Shown here: positions 17,408 through 25,797 of the stretch, piece by piece
Layout of the letters: each line of letters starts with the position of its first letter
Position numbering within the stretch: position 1 is the first letter of the stretch
Assembly: GCA_001899315.1 (NCBI GenBank)
Contig: MOYA01000001.1
Location: 124,001-188,000, forward strand
DNA from: Candidatus Obscuribacter phosphatis
Lineage (GTDB): Bacteria; Cyanobacteriota; Vampirovibrionia; Obscuribacterales; Obscuribacteraceae
DNA: 64,000 nucleotides
Direction of reading: 5' to 3'
Made by a program: the position numbers and the translations under genes
Notes under the pieces: generated by a model
The model's database searches: none
What the model saw: the letters and a program-made list of their open reading frames with translations, nothing else
What the model was told of the DNA's origin: nothing

Positions 17408-18271
17408 CTACCCGGCTAATTTCTCCGCCGCTCTAACTATACCCAGGAAGTGGTTCCTGACATCAACGGTGAGGGGGTGTATGGGCCTCCTCGATTTCAA
17501 AAGGTGTTCTAGGCTTAGGTCGCAGGCGACAAGCATAGCTTTGTCCACATCTATTGAGCCTTTCACCGCTTGCGCCCGCCCTTTGCCGCCGGTGAGGGCG
17601 GCCCAGATTGGTTGGGTGAAATCATCGGGGCGGCTGGCTTCTAGACAGTCGGCCAGATAAACAATTTTGGCTATCTCGGTCATATTGGTGGCGCCGAGAG
17701 TGTGCTGCGACATAGCGGCAAGAACAGCTTTATTGCTTATCTTCAGCTCCTTCTTTACTAATCTTGCCGCCACCGGACCATGCAGCAAATGACCGCTGCT
17801 CTTTTCGATTTCGGTGAGTTCGATACCTAAATCCCTTGCCTTTTCCACCAGTTCATAATCTTTCATTTCTTTGCAACTGTCGTGCAGCCAGCAAGCTAGA
17901 CCAACATAAAAGCGCTCGGCTTGATTAAGTCCATAAAGTCTCGAAAGTTCTTGCCCTACTGCCACTACACCCTGCACGTGGGCAAAGCGTTTCTTGGAAA
18001 TACGAGGCTCCACCCATTTTGCTACTTTGGCTAGAGTTAGGCCTTCCGGAACGCCCTTGATTGCAGAGGCTTTTTTAACTGTACTCTTTTTAGCGCCGCT
18101 TTTCTTGACCGCGCCTTTCTTGACCGAACTCTTTTTTACCGAAAGTTTTTTTGCTGAAGCGGGGGCGGTCTTTTTGCCTGAAGACTTGCCTTTATAGATA
18201 GCGTTTTTGCCGGCTACTTTCTTTACTTTTTTGACTAGTGTTTTTTTTGCTTTCATAGTCTTTGATTTCAT
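17408..18271 (-). CDS. yqeK: YqeK-type HD-domain hydrolase with Lys-rich N-terminal tail
   Basis: 287 residues from the ATG at 18271, 14 bases after the nadD stop. A longer reading from 18337 would overlap nadD by about 50 bases. The C-terminal 190 residues carry the YqeK HD domain: His in KRFAHVQGV, the HD pair in ACWLHDSCKEM, a later His in HLLHGPVAA, AMSQHTLGATNMTEIAK and VYLADCLEASR. YqeK hydrolyses Ap4A symmetrically and is usually next to nadD, as here. The first 80 residues are unusual: a run of Lys-Lys pairs with Ser/Ala/Val (SVKKSSVKKGAVKKSG), like histone H1 or AlgP tails, which could bind nucleic acid. Confidence 0.9.
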   Translation of the reverse strand: MKSKTMKAKKTLVKKVKKVAGKNAIYKGKSSGKKTAPASAKKLSVKKSSVKKGAVKKSGAKKSTVKKASAIKGVPEGLTLAKVAKWVEPRISKKRFAHVQGVVAVGQELSRLYGLNQAERFYVGLACWLHDSCKEMKDYELVEKARDLGIELTEIEKSSGHLLHGPVAARLVKKELKISNKAVLAAMSQHTLGATNMTEIAKIVYLADCLEASRPDDFTQPIWAALTGGKGRAQAVKGSIDVDKAMLVACDLSLEHLLKSRRPIHPLTVDVRNHFLGIVRAAEKLAG

Positions 18272-18285
18272 AACGTGTTCTGTTT

Positions 18286-19050
18286 CTACTTGACCATGGG
18301 TACTTTGTAATAGCCGTTCTTGTCGATTAACTGGCAAACTGCCGGGGGCACCATATAAAGTACCGATTTGCCTTCTTTGATTCGCTTCCTTACCTCTGAA
18401 GCCGAAATAGCTATTCCGGGAAAGTCTACCAGTTCCACTTGCGGATAGAGACTGAGATAGTGGGCGAGCGTCTGGCTAGAATCCAGGCTGGCTGTCATTT
18501 CCTCGGAATTCTCGCTTCTGTTATTGTCGCTTTCAGAAATGTTGCTTTCAGAAATGTCGCTTTCAGATTTGTTGTTTTCAGATTTGTTGTTTATTTGACT
18601 TTGAGCCAGAACAGTTGTACCGCCCTCTGCCGTTGCTTGCACTACCCTCAGGCGCGGCACCACCAAAAGTCTTACCTGCTTAGCCAGGTCTTGGTAGCGG
18701 TGCCAGGTGTCGAAACTTTTGAGATTATCCGAGCCGATAATGAGGCTGATGCGCGCATCGGGGAACTGTACTTTCAGGCTTTCTACAGTGTCGATTGTGT
18801 ACGACTTACCCTGGCGCTTCAGCTCTAGGTCGGATGCCTGAAAATACTGGTTCTCGGCAATCGCTCGGCAAAGCAGCGAATAACGCGCCTCGCCGTCCAG
18901 TAGCTCTCGATTGTTTCGATGGGGCGGATGCGGACTGACAACGAAAATGACTTTATCGAGAGCAAACTGACTGCGTGCCGCCTCGGCGATGAGCAGGTGT
19001 CCCAAATGTACCGGATTGAAAGTTCCGCAGAAAAGTCCGATTTCTTGCAC
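18286..19050 (-). CDS. nadD: Nicotinate-nucleotide adenylyltransferase
   Basis: 254 residues. The nucleotidyltransferase signature is present as GLFCGTFNPVHLGHLLIAE, with SYTIDTVESL, IIGSDNLKSFDTWHRY and the C-terminal ISASEVRKRI motif. It adenylates nicotinate mononucleotide in NAD synthesis. It is about 50 residues longer than usual because of a low-complexity insertion at residues about 139-195, rich in Asn, Ser and Glu, between LLVVPR and the LVDFPGIAISA segment. The insertion is built of repeated short DNA units. The chain is intact on both sides, so the enzyme is probably active. It lies in an operon with alr (15 bases upstream) and yqeK. Confidence 0.95.
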   Translation of the reverse strand: MQEIGLFCGTFNPVHLGHLLIAEAARSQFALDKVIFVVSPHPPHRNNRELLDGEARYSLLCRAIAENQYFQASDLELKRQGKSYTIDTVESLKVQFPDARISLIIGSDNLKSFDTWHRYQDLAKQVRLLVVPRLRVVQATAEGGTTVLAQSQINNKSENNKSESDISESNISESDNNRSENSEEMTASLDSSQTLAHYLSLYPQVELVDFPGIAISASEVRKRIKEGKSVLYMVPPAVCQLIDKNGYYKVPMVK

Positions 19051-19065
19051 AGGGGCTCCAGGTGT

Positions 19066-20298
19066 CTAGCGAAGGCGCTCTCTCGTATAAACTTTCGGCA
19101 ATCTGGCCCTCAGTCTGCAGGCCAACTCGTAGGTTATCGTATCGAGCCTTTCGGCCCATTGGCACAAGTTAATGCACTTTTGAGCCGAGCTGCCGATTAG
19201 GGTGACTAGGTCACCTTCCTGGGCATGTTTGCAGTCGGTAATGTCAAGCAACATTTGGTCCATGCTGATGCGTCCCACCTGCTTGACCCAATTGTCTTCG
19301 ATAATGGCTTCCATGCTATTGCTGAGGCCGCGGTCCACACCATCGGCATAGCCTATCGGAATCATAGCCAGCCTGCTGTCGCGCTTAGCAGTCCAGGTGA
19401 AGCCATAGCCAGCCGACTCGCCTTCTGGCACTGGACCTATATGATTAATTCGTGCCTTTAGAGACAAGGCCGGGCGCAATTCTGGTAGTGTCGTATTTGG
19501 TGCTAAGCCCCAGAGATAAAGTCCGACTCTAACCATGTCATAATGCGTATCGGGGAAGAGTCTTGTCGCCTCAGAAGAAGCCAGGTGCAACAAGGTGCCC
19601 GGCGGTACTATCTTGATGGCCGCCTCGAAGCGACCCTTTTGAAAATCAACTGCTTCTCGGTTGTCGGCCATGGCTAGATGAGAGAAGACACTCATCAGTT
19701 GCAGATGGGGATCTTTGTCTACCAGCTCAAGTGCTTGCGCTGTGGTAACCGGCTCGATGCCGAGGCGGTGCATGCCGGTGTCTATTTTTATATGAACGGC
19801 AGCTTGCAGATTAAGACGCTTGGCTGTGCTGCTGACATCCTCGATTTGCTTTAGGCTGGTGATTGAAATACCGAGGTTGTTTTCAAGGGCGGTATCAAGG
19901 GCCCAAGAGGGGGTTGGGCTCAAAACCAAAACCGGTAACTTGATGCCCGATTGTCGCAGTTGCAGACCTTCATCTATAGATGCAACGCCCAGATAGTCCA
20001 CGCCTGAAGCTTCGAACAGCTGTGCTGTGGTTGCCGCCCCGTGTCCATAGCCGTCGCTTTTCACCACAGCCATTACCTTGGTCTTGCTTGTCGATTTAGC
20101 CGTTTTGTTTCTTGGCGAAGGCTCTTGACCGGGTTTCTTTTGCAGCCACTCAGTCCTAATAACCTCCAAATTGTGCTCTAGGCACGATAAAGAGACCTCC
20201 ACCCAAGCGTCGCGCCGGAGGGATGTGGGTGCCTGTCTGTAGTTTGAGCTGCTCATTAGTAAATTATTGGCATTGCCGCCTTGTTCTGGTTCTAACAT
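19066..20298 (-). CDS. alr: Alanine racemase
   Basis: 410 residues. Fold-III PLP enzyme with the cofactor lysine in KVMAVVKSDGYGHGA, the HIKIDTGMHRLG segment, VGLYLWGL, and the C-terminal domain catalytic region AGYGFTWTAK followed by IPIGYADGVDRGLSN. It makes D-alanine for peptidoglycan. The N-terminus is about 25 residues longer than usual and the true start may be an internal ATG (MSSSNYRQ, codon at 20256-20254). First gene of the leftward alr-nadD-yqeK run and divergent from hup across the long structured gap. Confidence 0.96.
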   Translation of the reverse strand: MLEPEQGGNANNLLMSSSNYRQAPTSLRRDAWVEVSLSCLEHNLEVIRTEWLQKKPGQEPSPRNKTAKSTSKTKVMAVVKSDGYGHGAATTAQLFEASGVDYLGVASIDEGLQLRQSGIKLPVLVLSPTPSWALDTALENNLGISITSLKQIEDVSSTAKRLNLQAAVHIKIDTGMHRLGIEPVTTAQALELVDKDPHLQLMSVFSHLAMADNREAVDFQKGRFEAAIKIVPPGTLLHLASSEATRLFPDTHYDMVRVGLYLWGLAPNTTLPELRPALSLKARINHIGPVPEGESAGYGFTWTAKRDSRLAMIPIGYADGVDRGLSNSMEAIIEDNWVKQVGRISMDQMLLDITDCKHAQEGDLVTLIGSSAQKCINLCQWAERLDTITYELACRLRARLPKVYTRERLR

Positions 20299-20920
20299 TG
20301 AATGAAACTTATGCTAGCATTGCATGCAGTCCGCCATCATGATTACCTCTGAAGGGGCAGGCGACTTCCGAAAAAATTGCCGGACAAAAGCAAAATTGCC
20401 CGGCAACAAAAAGCGGTGGAAGTTTGTTCCAGGCTTGGGATCTGAAAGCTCAGCTCAAAAGTGAAGAGACTGATTTAATGAAGGCGACCGGTTCTGAACG
20501 ATGGGCCGGGCTCTGGAAATCAGAAGTGAGAGTTAATCTCAATTCTGTTGATTCAGAGGCTCTCAGGAGGATCTCCGGAGGCAAAAGATGATCTTGCCGA
20601 ATTAATAGAAGGAATTCTAGAAATTCGGGGAAATTCTAAAAACTCCACAAGAGAACAATCCCGAGACTCTTATAAAGAATGCCGCTTGAAATTTCGAAAG
20701 CAAATTTCTTAAGGCAAACTGGATGAGTTGGTTGACAGATTCTTCTGAAAATCTGAAAAGCCGTCTCTAAGTTAGTTCACAAGGAAACCCTAAAGGAAAC
20801 CCTGGATATCGCGGCAGATTAGTGCAAATCTGATCTAAAGCCCTATATCCGGCGAGTTTAAATGACTCGCTTGCAGCAAAAAAATTCAGCACAGGTTCTA
20901 ACTAAAAAGGGTGAAAAGAC
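20299..20920. other. Long non-coding gap rich in hairpins (alr/hup)
   Basis: 622 bases with no credible ORF on either strand, the largest gap in the window. Inverted repeats seen: 20377-20383 with 20400-20406 (TTGCCGG); 20562-20569 with 20573-20580 (CTCaGGAG stem); 20580-20584 with 20594-20598; 20688-20694 with 20702-20708 (GAAATTT); a nested pair with GGATAT 20804-20809/20845-20850 outside and CAGATT 20815-20820/20827-20832 inside; and GCGAGT 20852-20857/20865-20870, which ends 50 bases before the hup start. A direct repeat AAGGAAACCCT lies at 20781-20803. I compared it by eye with SRP RNA, tmRNA, RNase P RNA and 6S motifs without a match. It could hold a long hup leader or a separate small RNA. 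Confidence 0.5.
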
Positions 20921-21202
20921 TTGAATAAAGCAGAATTGGTAGACGTCGTCGCTAAGGAAGCCGGCACCACAAAGAAAGATGCCGAACTCGTCATCAATAA
21001 AATGATGGAAACGATTATCGGGCAGGTCGCTCACGGCGTAAAAGTAACACTCGTTGGATTTGGCACGTTCGAAGCTCGCCAGCGCAAGGCTCGCACCGGT
21101 CGTAATCCAAAGACAAACGAGCCCCTCAATATTCCGGCTAAGCGCGTAGCTGGTTTTAAAGTCGGCAAAGAGTTTGCTGATGCTGTAAACAAGCGCAAGT
21201 AA
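20921..21202 (+). CDS. hup: HU-family DNA-binding protein
   Basis: 93 residues from a TTG start (the residues after it, NKAELVDVVAKEAG, match the family N-terminus, and AAGGGTG lies upstream). The dimer core and the arm motif VGFGTFEARQRKARTGRNP are complete, followed by NIPAKRVAGFKVGKEF. It is a small histone-like protein that bends and compacts DNA. An IHF subunit is less likely given the single gene and the sequence. The long structured leader and the TTG start may limit its expression. The next gene begins 66 bases downstream. Confidence 0.96.
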   Translation: MNKAELVDVVAKEAGTTKKDAELVINKMMETIIGQVAHGVKVTLVGFGTFEARQRKARTGRNPKTNEPLNIPAKRVAGFKVGKEFADAVNKRK

Positions 21203-21268
21203 GAGGAAAATCGACTAAGTAGATTTCCGGATAATGTGCCGGAAGTTTGAATAGTTAAGGAGGTCAGG

Positions 21269-22255
21269 GTGGGTCTACCTAGAGTTGCGCTAATCGGTTG
21301 TGGAAACTGGGGAAAGAACCTGGTTCGCAACTTTCATCATCTGGGGGCCCTCTCTACCGTCTGTGACAGCGATCACAAGCGGCTCGACTATGTCGCCAGA
21401 GAGTTTCGCGGGGTAAAAATAACCTCCGACTACCAAAGCGTGCTGGACGATGCTGAAGTGAGCGCTATCGTTATCGCCACCCCATCCGATACGCACTTCA
21501 ATCTGGCTAGACAAGCCTTGCTTGCCGGTAAACACGTTTATGTCGAGAAACCTCTAGCCCGTGACGTCAAACACGCAGAAGAACTCGATGCTCTGGCAAC
21601 TGAGCGCAATCTGGTTCTCATGGTTGGGCATCTATTGCTCTATCATCCTGCCGTGAATTGCCTCAAAGACTTGATTGCATCAGGTGAACTGGGCGAATTG
21701 CTTTTCGTGCGGTCCGACCGCATGAACTTTAATCTCTCCCGCCGCGACTGGAGTGTTCTCTGGGATCTGGCTCCCCATGACATTTCCATGATGAGTTATC
21801 TTCTCGATTGTGCCTCACCCGAAGTCAGCCGGGTGGGCGGCTGGGATACGCTGGGTGATGGCTTGGTTGACGTTGCCTATCTCGATCTGGCTTTCCCCAT
21901 CGGTGACAAGGTAGTCCCCGGTCAGGTGCGCAATAGTTGGATTGATCCCCAGAAAGTCGTCAGACTGACTGTGAACGGTACAAAGAAAACCGCCGTACTC
22001 AACGACACCCAACAAGAAGACAAGCTGGCGCTCCACAGCCTTACATCCGAAGGGCGCATGGTTGTCGAATATCCCTATTATCCCGACTCTGAACCTCTTC
22101 ATCTTGAGTGTGAGCACTTCTTGCAGTGCATCCTGCGCGGTGAAAGACCGCGTACCGATGCCAACAATGCTTACACTGTGGTGAGAGTGCTTTCCGATGT
22201 CGAGAAGAGACTGTCGTCAAGACCTGGTCTCCGTAAGCCTGTCGGTTCGGTTTAG
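21269..22255 (+). CDS. Gfo/Idh/MocA family NAD(P)-dependent oxidoreductase
   Basis: 328 residues from a GTG preceded by AAGGAGGT. A Rossmann fold begins at VALIGCGNWGKNLVRNF, and the family motif HVYVEKPLARDVKHAEEL is present with its catalytic Lys. The C-terminal domain (VGHLLLYHPAVNCLKDL, LWDLAPHDISMM, HLECEHFLQCILRGERPRTDA) is typical of the sugar-nucleotide and UDP-GlcNAc 3-dehydrogenase-like branch (WlbA/WbpB type). It likely oxidises a sugar or sugar nucleotide, but there are no polysaccharide genes nearby, so the substrate is open. The tRNA-Gly follows on the same strand with its own likely promoter. Confidence 0.9.
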   Translation: MGLPRVALIGCGNWGKNLVRNFHHLGALSTVCDSDHKRLDYVAREFRGVKITSDYQSVLDDAEVSAIVIATPSDTHFNLARQALLAGKHVYVEKPLARDVKHAEELDALATERNLVLMVGHLLLYHPAVNCLKDLIASGELGELLFVRSDRMNFNLSRRDWSVLWDLAPHDISMMSYLLDCASPEVSRVGGWDTLGDGLVDVAYLDLAFPIGDKVVPGQVRNSWIDPQKVVRLTVNGTKKTAVLNDTQQEDKLALHSLTSEGRMVVEYPYYPDSEPLHLECEHFLQCILRGERPRTDANNAYTVVRVLSDVEKRLSSRPGLRKPVGSV

Positions 22256-22346
22256 CAAGCTCAGGCGCTTCTACTTAATTGCAAAAATAAAAGTCAAAAT
22301 AAGTAACAGCGTATTGCAATTGCTATCTGCTAACTGAGTCGAGGGG

Positions 22347-22352
22347 TATAAT
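22347..22352 (+). promoter_or_regulatory. Likely -10 box of the tRNA-Gly promoter
   Basis: Perfect TATAAT, 38 bases before the first base of the tRNA and outside the upstream gene. No strong -35 hexamer is present at the ideal distance. Confidence 0.45.
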
Positions 22353-22390
22353 AAATTTCTGGTTGCAAGACCAAGTGCTGAATCGCCCGT

Positions 22391-22465
<75 letters not shown>

Positions 22466-22470
22466 TTTAG

Positions 22471-22500
22471 AAAGCTGCCTTTCGGGGCAGCTTTTCTTTT
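22471..22500 (+). terminator. Intrinsic terminator of tRNA-Gly
   Basis: Perfect 9-bp stem AAAGCTGCC (22471-22479) with GGCAGCTTT (22486-22494), a 6-base loop and a T-rich tail (TTTTCTTTTT). Confidence 0.92.
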
Positions 22501-22575
22501 TCTGTCTCACATCCTGATATATTAGAGCTAGCGTTAATCTAGCGGTCAAAGTTAGGCAAGGGCAAGGACTTTTTC

Positions 22576-23235
22576 ATGTCAGAAGAAAAGAGCGAAAACT
22601 CCGACTCGCAGGTTCAAGAGTCGTCCTCTGGTTCTCAAGCAGAAGCGCATAAAGACTCTGCAGCTAGCTCTGAAGTCAAGGTAGAGCAGTCACCGGATAC
22701 TCAAGACAAGCCTGAAAGCAACCCTGAAAGCAAGGCTGAAACTATCTCAGAAAATTCGACAGACGCCACTGCTGCGTCCTCATCTGAGCTCAAGCAAGCC
22801 GCCCCGCCGGTTGCTTTCGATGAAGCGGCTAAGAGGCGCAGCCCCTGGCAAGCGGCAGGCGCCGCCCTGCAGTATGTGCAAGAGTCGACACGCACCGATT
22901 CGATTCAGCTGCGTACTTCAGACCGAGTTACGATCATTGCCTTGCTTGTCTGTTGCATTTTGGAAGTTCTTTCGCTGTCTTATACGCCCTTTGCCGGTAT
23001 GCGACTGCCGGTTGTGATCGTTTGCGATGTTGTACTGGGCGTCTGCACCATACTATTTTTGGTTTACAGACTGGGCATCCTCTGCTCTCTTTCGCCCAGG
23101 CAAGCGCTTGTCTGCTGGCAACTGATGATGGGTTGCGTCTTTTTTGGCATCTTTCTGTGCATCAATATAGGTGTCGGTGTTGCCTTTGCTGTAAGCGGCA
23201 TGGGCGCAGATGAGAACACGGTGCAGAGTCCTTAG
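22576..23235 (+). CDS. Acidic low-complexity membrane protein
   Basis: 219 residues. The first 85 are Ser/Glu/Gln-rich and disordered (SESNPESKAE-like units). The rest is hydrophobic with three membrane segments: VTIIALLVCCILEVLSL, PVVIVCDVVLGVCTILFLVY and ALVCWQLMMGCVFFGIFLC, plus a hydrophobic C-terminal end. Several Cys lie in the membrane segments. No family recognised and no catalytic motif. It stands alone between the tRNA-Gly terminator and a terminator hairpin at 23236, so it is likely monocistronic. Confidence 0.7.
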   Translation: MSEEKSENSDSQVQESSSGSQAEAHKDSAASSEVKVEQSPDTQDKPESNPESKAETISENSTDATAASSSELKQAAPPVAFDEAAKRRSPWQAAGAALQYVQESTRTDSIQLRTSDRVTIIALLVCCILEVLSLSYTPFAGMRLPVVIVCDVVLGVCTILFLVYRLGILCSLSPRQALVCWQLMMGCVFFGIFLCINIGVGVAFAVSGMGADENTVQSP

Positions 23236-23263
23236 ATTAAACAGATGAGACTGTTTAATGTTT
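23236..23263 (+). terminator. Terminator hairpin after the acidic membrane protein
   Basis: Perfect 9-bp stem ATTAAACAG (23236-23244) with CTGTTTAAT (23251-23259) starting directly after the stop, followed by GTTTGTTTG. Confidence 0.65.
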
Positions 23264-23434
23264 GTTTGCGCGCCTGTGGGCGTTTCAGTCTAATTCGATA
23301 ACTAATAAATAAATAGATTTGCCCTCCAAAACCTTGTAAACTTTAGGCATCTTGGGCGTTTTAGCTCGTTTTCAGCGTGTTAAAATCGCTCGTCTATGTA
23401 TTTGTACACTTACGAATTTTGAGAGAGAAAACAA

Positions 23435-24793
23435 ATGAAGGTCACCCTTGAGCGGGAAGGCAAAAATGTAGTAAAGCTCGGTATAGAGCTTGAAGCCGAA
23501 AGAGTAAAGCGCGCCTATGAAATGGCTTGCAGAGAACTAAGCAAACAGGTTCGCATTCCTGGTTTTAGACCCGGTAAGGCACCTAGAATGATTCTTGAAA
23601 AGACCATCGGCGAAGACAATATCAAGAATGAGGCTCTTCAGTCTCTGGTTCCTGAAGTGATTTCAGAAGCCGTTCTCAAGGAAAATCTTGACTTGATTAC
23701 CGCCCCTGAGTATTCAAAAGTGGAATTCAAGCTTGGCGAGCCGCTCAAGCTTGAGGCTAAATTTGAAGTGAGACCGGAAGTCAAGCTCGGCAAGTATAAA
23801 GAGCTTGAAGTCAATGTTCCGGAAGTGACTCTTCCTGCTGATGCTCTCGAGAGAGCTTTGGCAAATGTGGCTGAAACCCGATCCTCTTTGGCTCCTGTTG
23901 AAGGTCGTGCCTCCGAGATGGGTGATACAGTCGTTCTCGATTTCAAAGCCACTATCGACGGCGCCCCCATGGAAGGTGGAAATGCCGAGAGCTTCGTGAT
24001 GGAATTGAAAGAAGGTGCCTTCTTGCCCAATTTCTGCGAGCAAATTGTCGGCAAGAGCAAAGGTGATCAGTTTGAAGTGAAGGCTTCCTTCCCCGAAAAC
24101 TATCGCCGCAAAGATGTAGCCGGTAAAGAAGCTGTATTTGCAGTTGTCTTGAAGGAAATTCGTCGCAAATTCGTTCCTGATATCAATGATGAATTAGCCA
24201 AAGCCGTCGGACATGAAAGTCTTGATGCTCTCAAAGATTCTCTGCGTGGCGAACTCGATGAGCTGGTCAAGCAAGAAAACGAAGCAAGAGCGCAACGCAT
24301 GGTTGTAGAAGCCGTTTCTCATTGTGCCGAAGTGGACATTCCTGAAACCATGATTCAGCGTGAGAAAGAGCTTCTGGTCAACCAGATGCGTCGTTATATG
24401 GAACAGCAAGGTCAGTCTTTTGACGAAGTGGCTTCCAACCCTGATTTCCAACAAGTTATCGCCAGCAAAGATGACGAGGCTAAGCAGAGAGTCCTTACTT
24501 CTCTGGTTCTTGGTGCTGTTGTCAGAGCCGAGAACATAACTGTTGAAGAAGAAGAGATGGGTCCATATTTCGCAGACTTGGCCATGCGCTACAACCTGCG
24601 TCCCGACCAATATCAGGAATTTGCCGCTAATCAGGAAGTGAGAAGGCAAGTTGCTGAAGAAGTGCTGACTGGTAAAGTGGTCGAGCTTCTGGTCTCCAGT
24701 GCCAAGATAAATTATGTAGCTGATACCGAATGTAGTGAAGATCACGACCATTCGGTGCACGAAAAGAAAGAAACTGAAGCCGCCAAGAGCTAA
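23435..24793 (+). CDS. tig: Trigger factor
   Basis: 452 residues. N-terminal ribosome-binding domain with the signature GFRPGKAPRMILEK, central FKBP-like peptidyl-prolyl isomerase domain (about 150-235: MGDTVVLDFKATIDG, ESFVMELKEGAFLPNFCEQI), and a helical C-terminal cradle ending in a His/Glu/Lys-rich tail. It binds nascent chains at the ribosome exit tunnel. First gene of the run tig, clpP, clpX, lon, an arrangement known from many bacteria. A strong terminator after tig means clpP is largely expressed from its own promoter or by readthrough. Confidence 0.97.
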   Translation: MKVTLEREGKNVVKLGIELEAERVKRAYEMACRELSKQVRIPGFRPGKAPRMILEKTIGEDNIKNEALQSLVPEVISEAVLKENLDLITAPEYSKVEFKLGEPLKLEAKFEVRPEVKLGKYKELEVNVPEVTLPADALERALANVAETRSSLAPVEGRASEMGDTVVLDFKATIDGAPMEGGNAESFVMELKEGAFLPNFCEQIVGKSKGDQFEVKASFPENYRRKDVAGKEAVFAVVLKEIRRKFVPDINDELAKAVGHESLDALKDSLRGELDELVKQENEARAQRMVVEAVSHCAEVDIPETMIQREKELLVNQMRRYMEQQGQSFDEVASNPDFQQVIASKDDEAKQRVLTSLVLGAVVRAENITVEEEEMGPYFADLAMRYNLRPDQYQEFAANQEVRRQVAEEVLTGKVVELLVSSAKINYVADTECSEDHDHSVHEKKETEAAKS

Positions 24794-24802
24794 AGTCTCA
24801 AA

Positions 24803-24840
24803 AAAAGAGGGAGCTCCGAAGAAATTTCGAGCTCCCTTTT
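24803..24840 (+). terminator. Intrinsic terminator after tig
   Basis: Stem GGGAGCTC (24809-24816) with GAGCTCCC (24829-24836), extended by a bulge and by A/T pairs, then TTTT. It begins about 15 bases after the tig stop. Confidence 0.88.
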
Positions 24841-24926
24841 AATGTCTAAATGCTCTATTTCAGTAAGATATTGCCAGTGAAATTTCTAGAGCAATCTAGA
24901 GTAAAAGAGAGGAATACACAAAGCAT

Positions 24927-25634
24927 ATGTCACAGTCAAAAGAACAAGCTGGTCGTTATATTCAAGAGCCGCCCACCAAGCGCGGTCTTTATGAGTTGTT
25001 CAGCTCTACTCCCTATGTCAGCCCTGAAGCAATGTATGCGCCTACAGTAATTGAAACCACTGCTCGCGGCGAAAGAGCCTTCGATATTTTCTCTCGCTTG
25101 CTCAGAGAACGTATCGTATTTCTCGGCACACCCATCGACGATATGGTTGCCAATTTGATCGTTGCTCAGCTTCTCCTTCTCGAAGGCGAAGATCCAGAGA
25201 AAGATATCCGTTTGTATATCAACTCGCCCGGTGGATCGGTCACTGCCGGTTTGGCTATCTATGACACAATCCAGCACATTCGCTCCCATGTATCGACAAT
25301 CTGTCTTGGACAGGCTGCCAGTATGGGTGCCTTCCTTCTTTCTGCAGGTAAGAAAGGTAAGAGATTGGCTCTCCCCCATTCGCGCATCTTGATTCACCAG
25401 CCTCTCGGCGGTGCCCAAGGTCAAGCTACAGACATCGAAATTCAAGCTCGCGAGATCATCCGCATCAAGCGTCAGCTTAATGAATTGATGGCTGAGCACA
25501 CCGGTCAGTCGGTCAAGACTATCGAGAAAGATACCGACCGCGACAATATCATGACAGCTGAAGAAGCCAAAGAGTATGGTCTAGTTGATGCTGTAATCAG
25601 CAAACTTGACCAAGCTCCTCTGAGCGCAGTCTAG
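24927..25634 (+). CDS. clpP: ATP-dependent Clp protease proteolytic subunit
   Basis: 235 residues. Catalytic triad S132 (GQAASMGAF), H157 ([10 protein letters not shown]) and D206 (DTDRDNIM), with the spacing of E. coli ClpP (25 and 49 residues). The handle and oligomerisation segments are present. Compared with mature E. coli ClpP (start near ALVPMVIEQT) there are about 36 extra residues at the N-terminus (residues 1-37), longer than the usual propeptide, containing [10 protein letters not shown]. It may be a long propeptide or a regulatory extension. It degrades substrates unfolded by ClpX, encoded next. Flanked by terminators on both sides. Confidence 0.97.
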   Translation: MSQSKEQAGRYIQEPPTKRGLYELFSSTPYVSPEAMYAPTVIETTARGERAFDIFSRLLRERIVFLGTPIDDMVANLIVAQLLLLEGEDPEKDIRLYINSPGGSVTAGLAIYDTIQHIRSHVSTICLGQAASMGAFLLSAGKKGKRLALPHSRILIHQPLGGAQGQATDIEIQAREIIRIKRQLNELMAEHTGQSVKTIEKDTDRDNIMTAEEAKEYGLVDAVISKLDQAPLSAV

Positions 25635-25642
25635 TCACATTT

Positions 25643-25675
25643 CGAGAAAGAGGGTGTTTTGCGCCCTCTTTCTCG
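25643..25675 (+). terminator. Intrinsic terminator after clpP
   Basis: Perfect 12-bp stem CGAGAAAGAGGG (25643-25654) with CCCTCTTTCTCG (25664-25675), starting 8 bases after the stop. The T-rich part lies within the descending arm. Confidence 0.8.
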
Positions 25676-25797
25676 TTAAGATATCTCTTGACTGCTAAAT
25701 AATTTAAGTAGTTTTGTAGGTTGTGTTACAGTATGTTTAACTCGGGATCATCTTCAGTCTCGTCAGCATCTATATAAGTCCTAGATAGGGAAACTAA

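Noticed and set aside
20299-20920. RNase P RNA, tmRNA or SRP RNA in the alr-hup gap
   Set aside because: The conserved sequence blocks of these RNAs were not found on either strand, despite a GGGCCGGGCTC stretch that loosely recalls RNase P.
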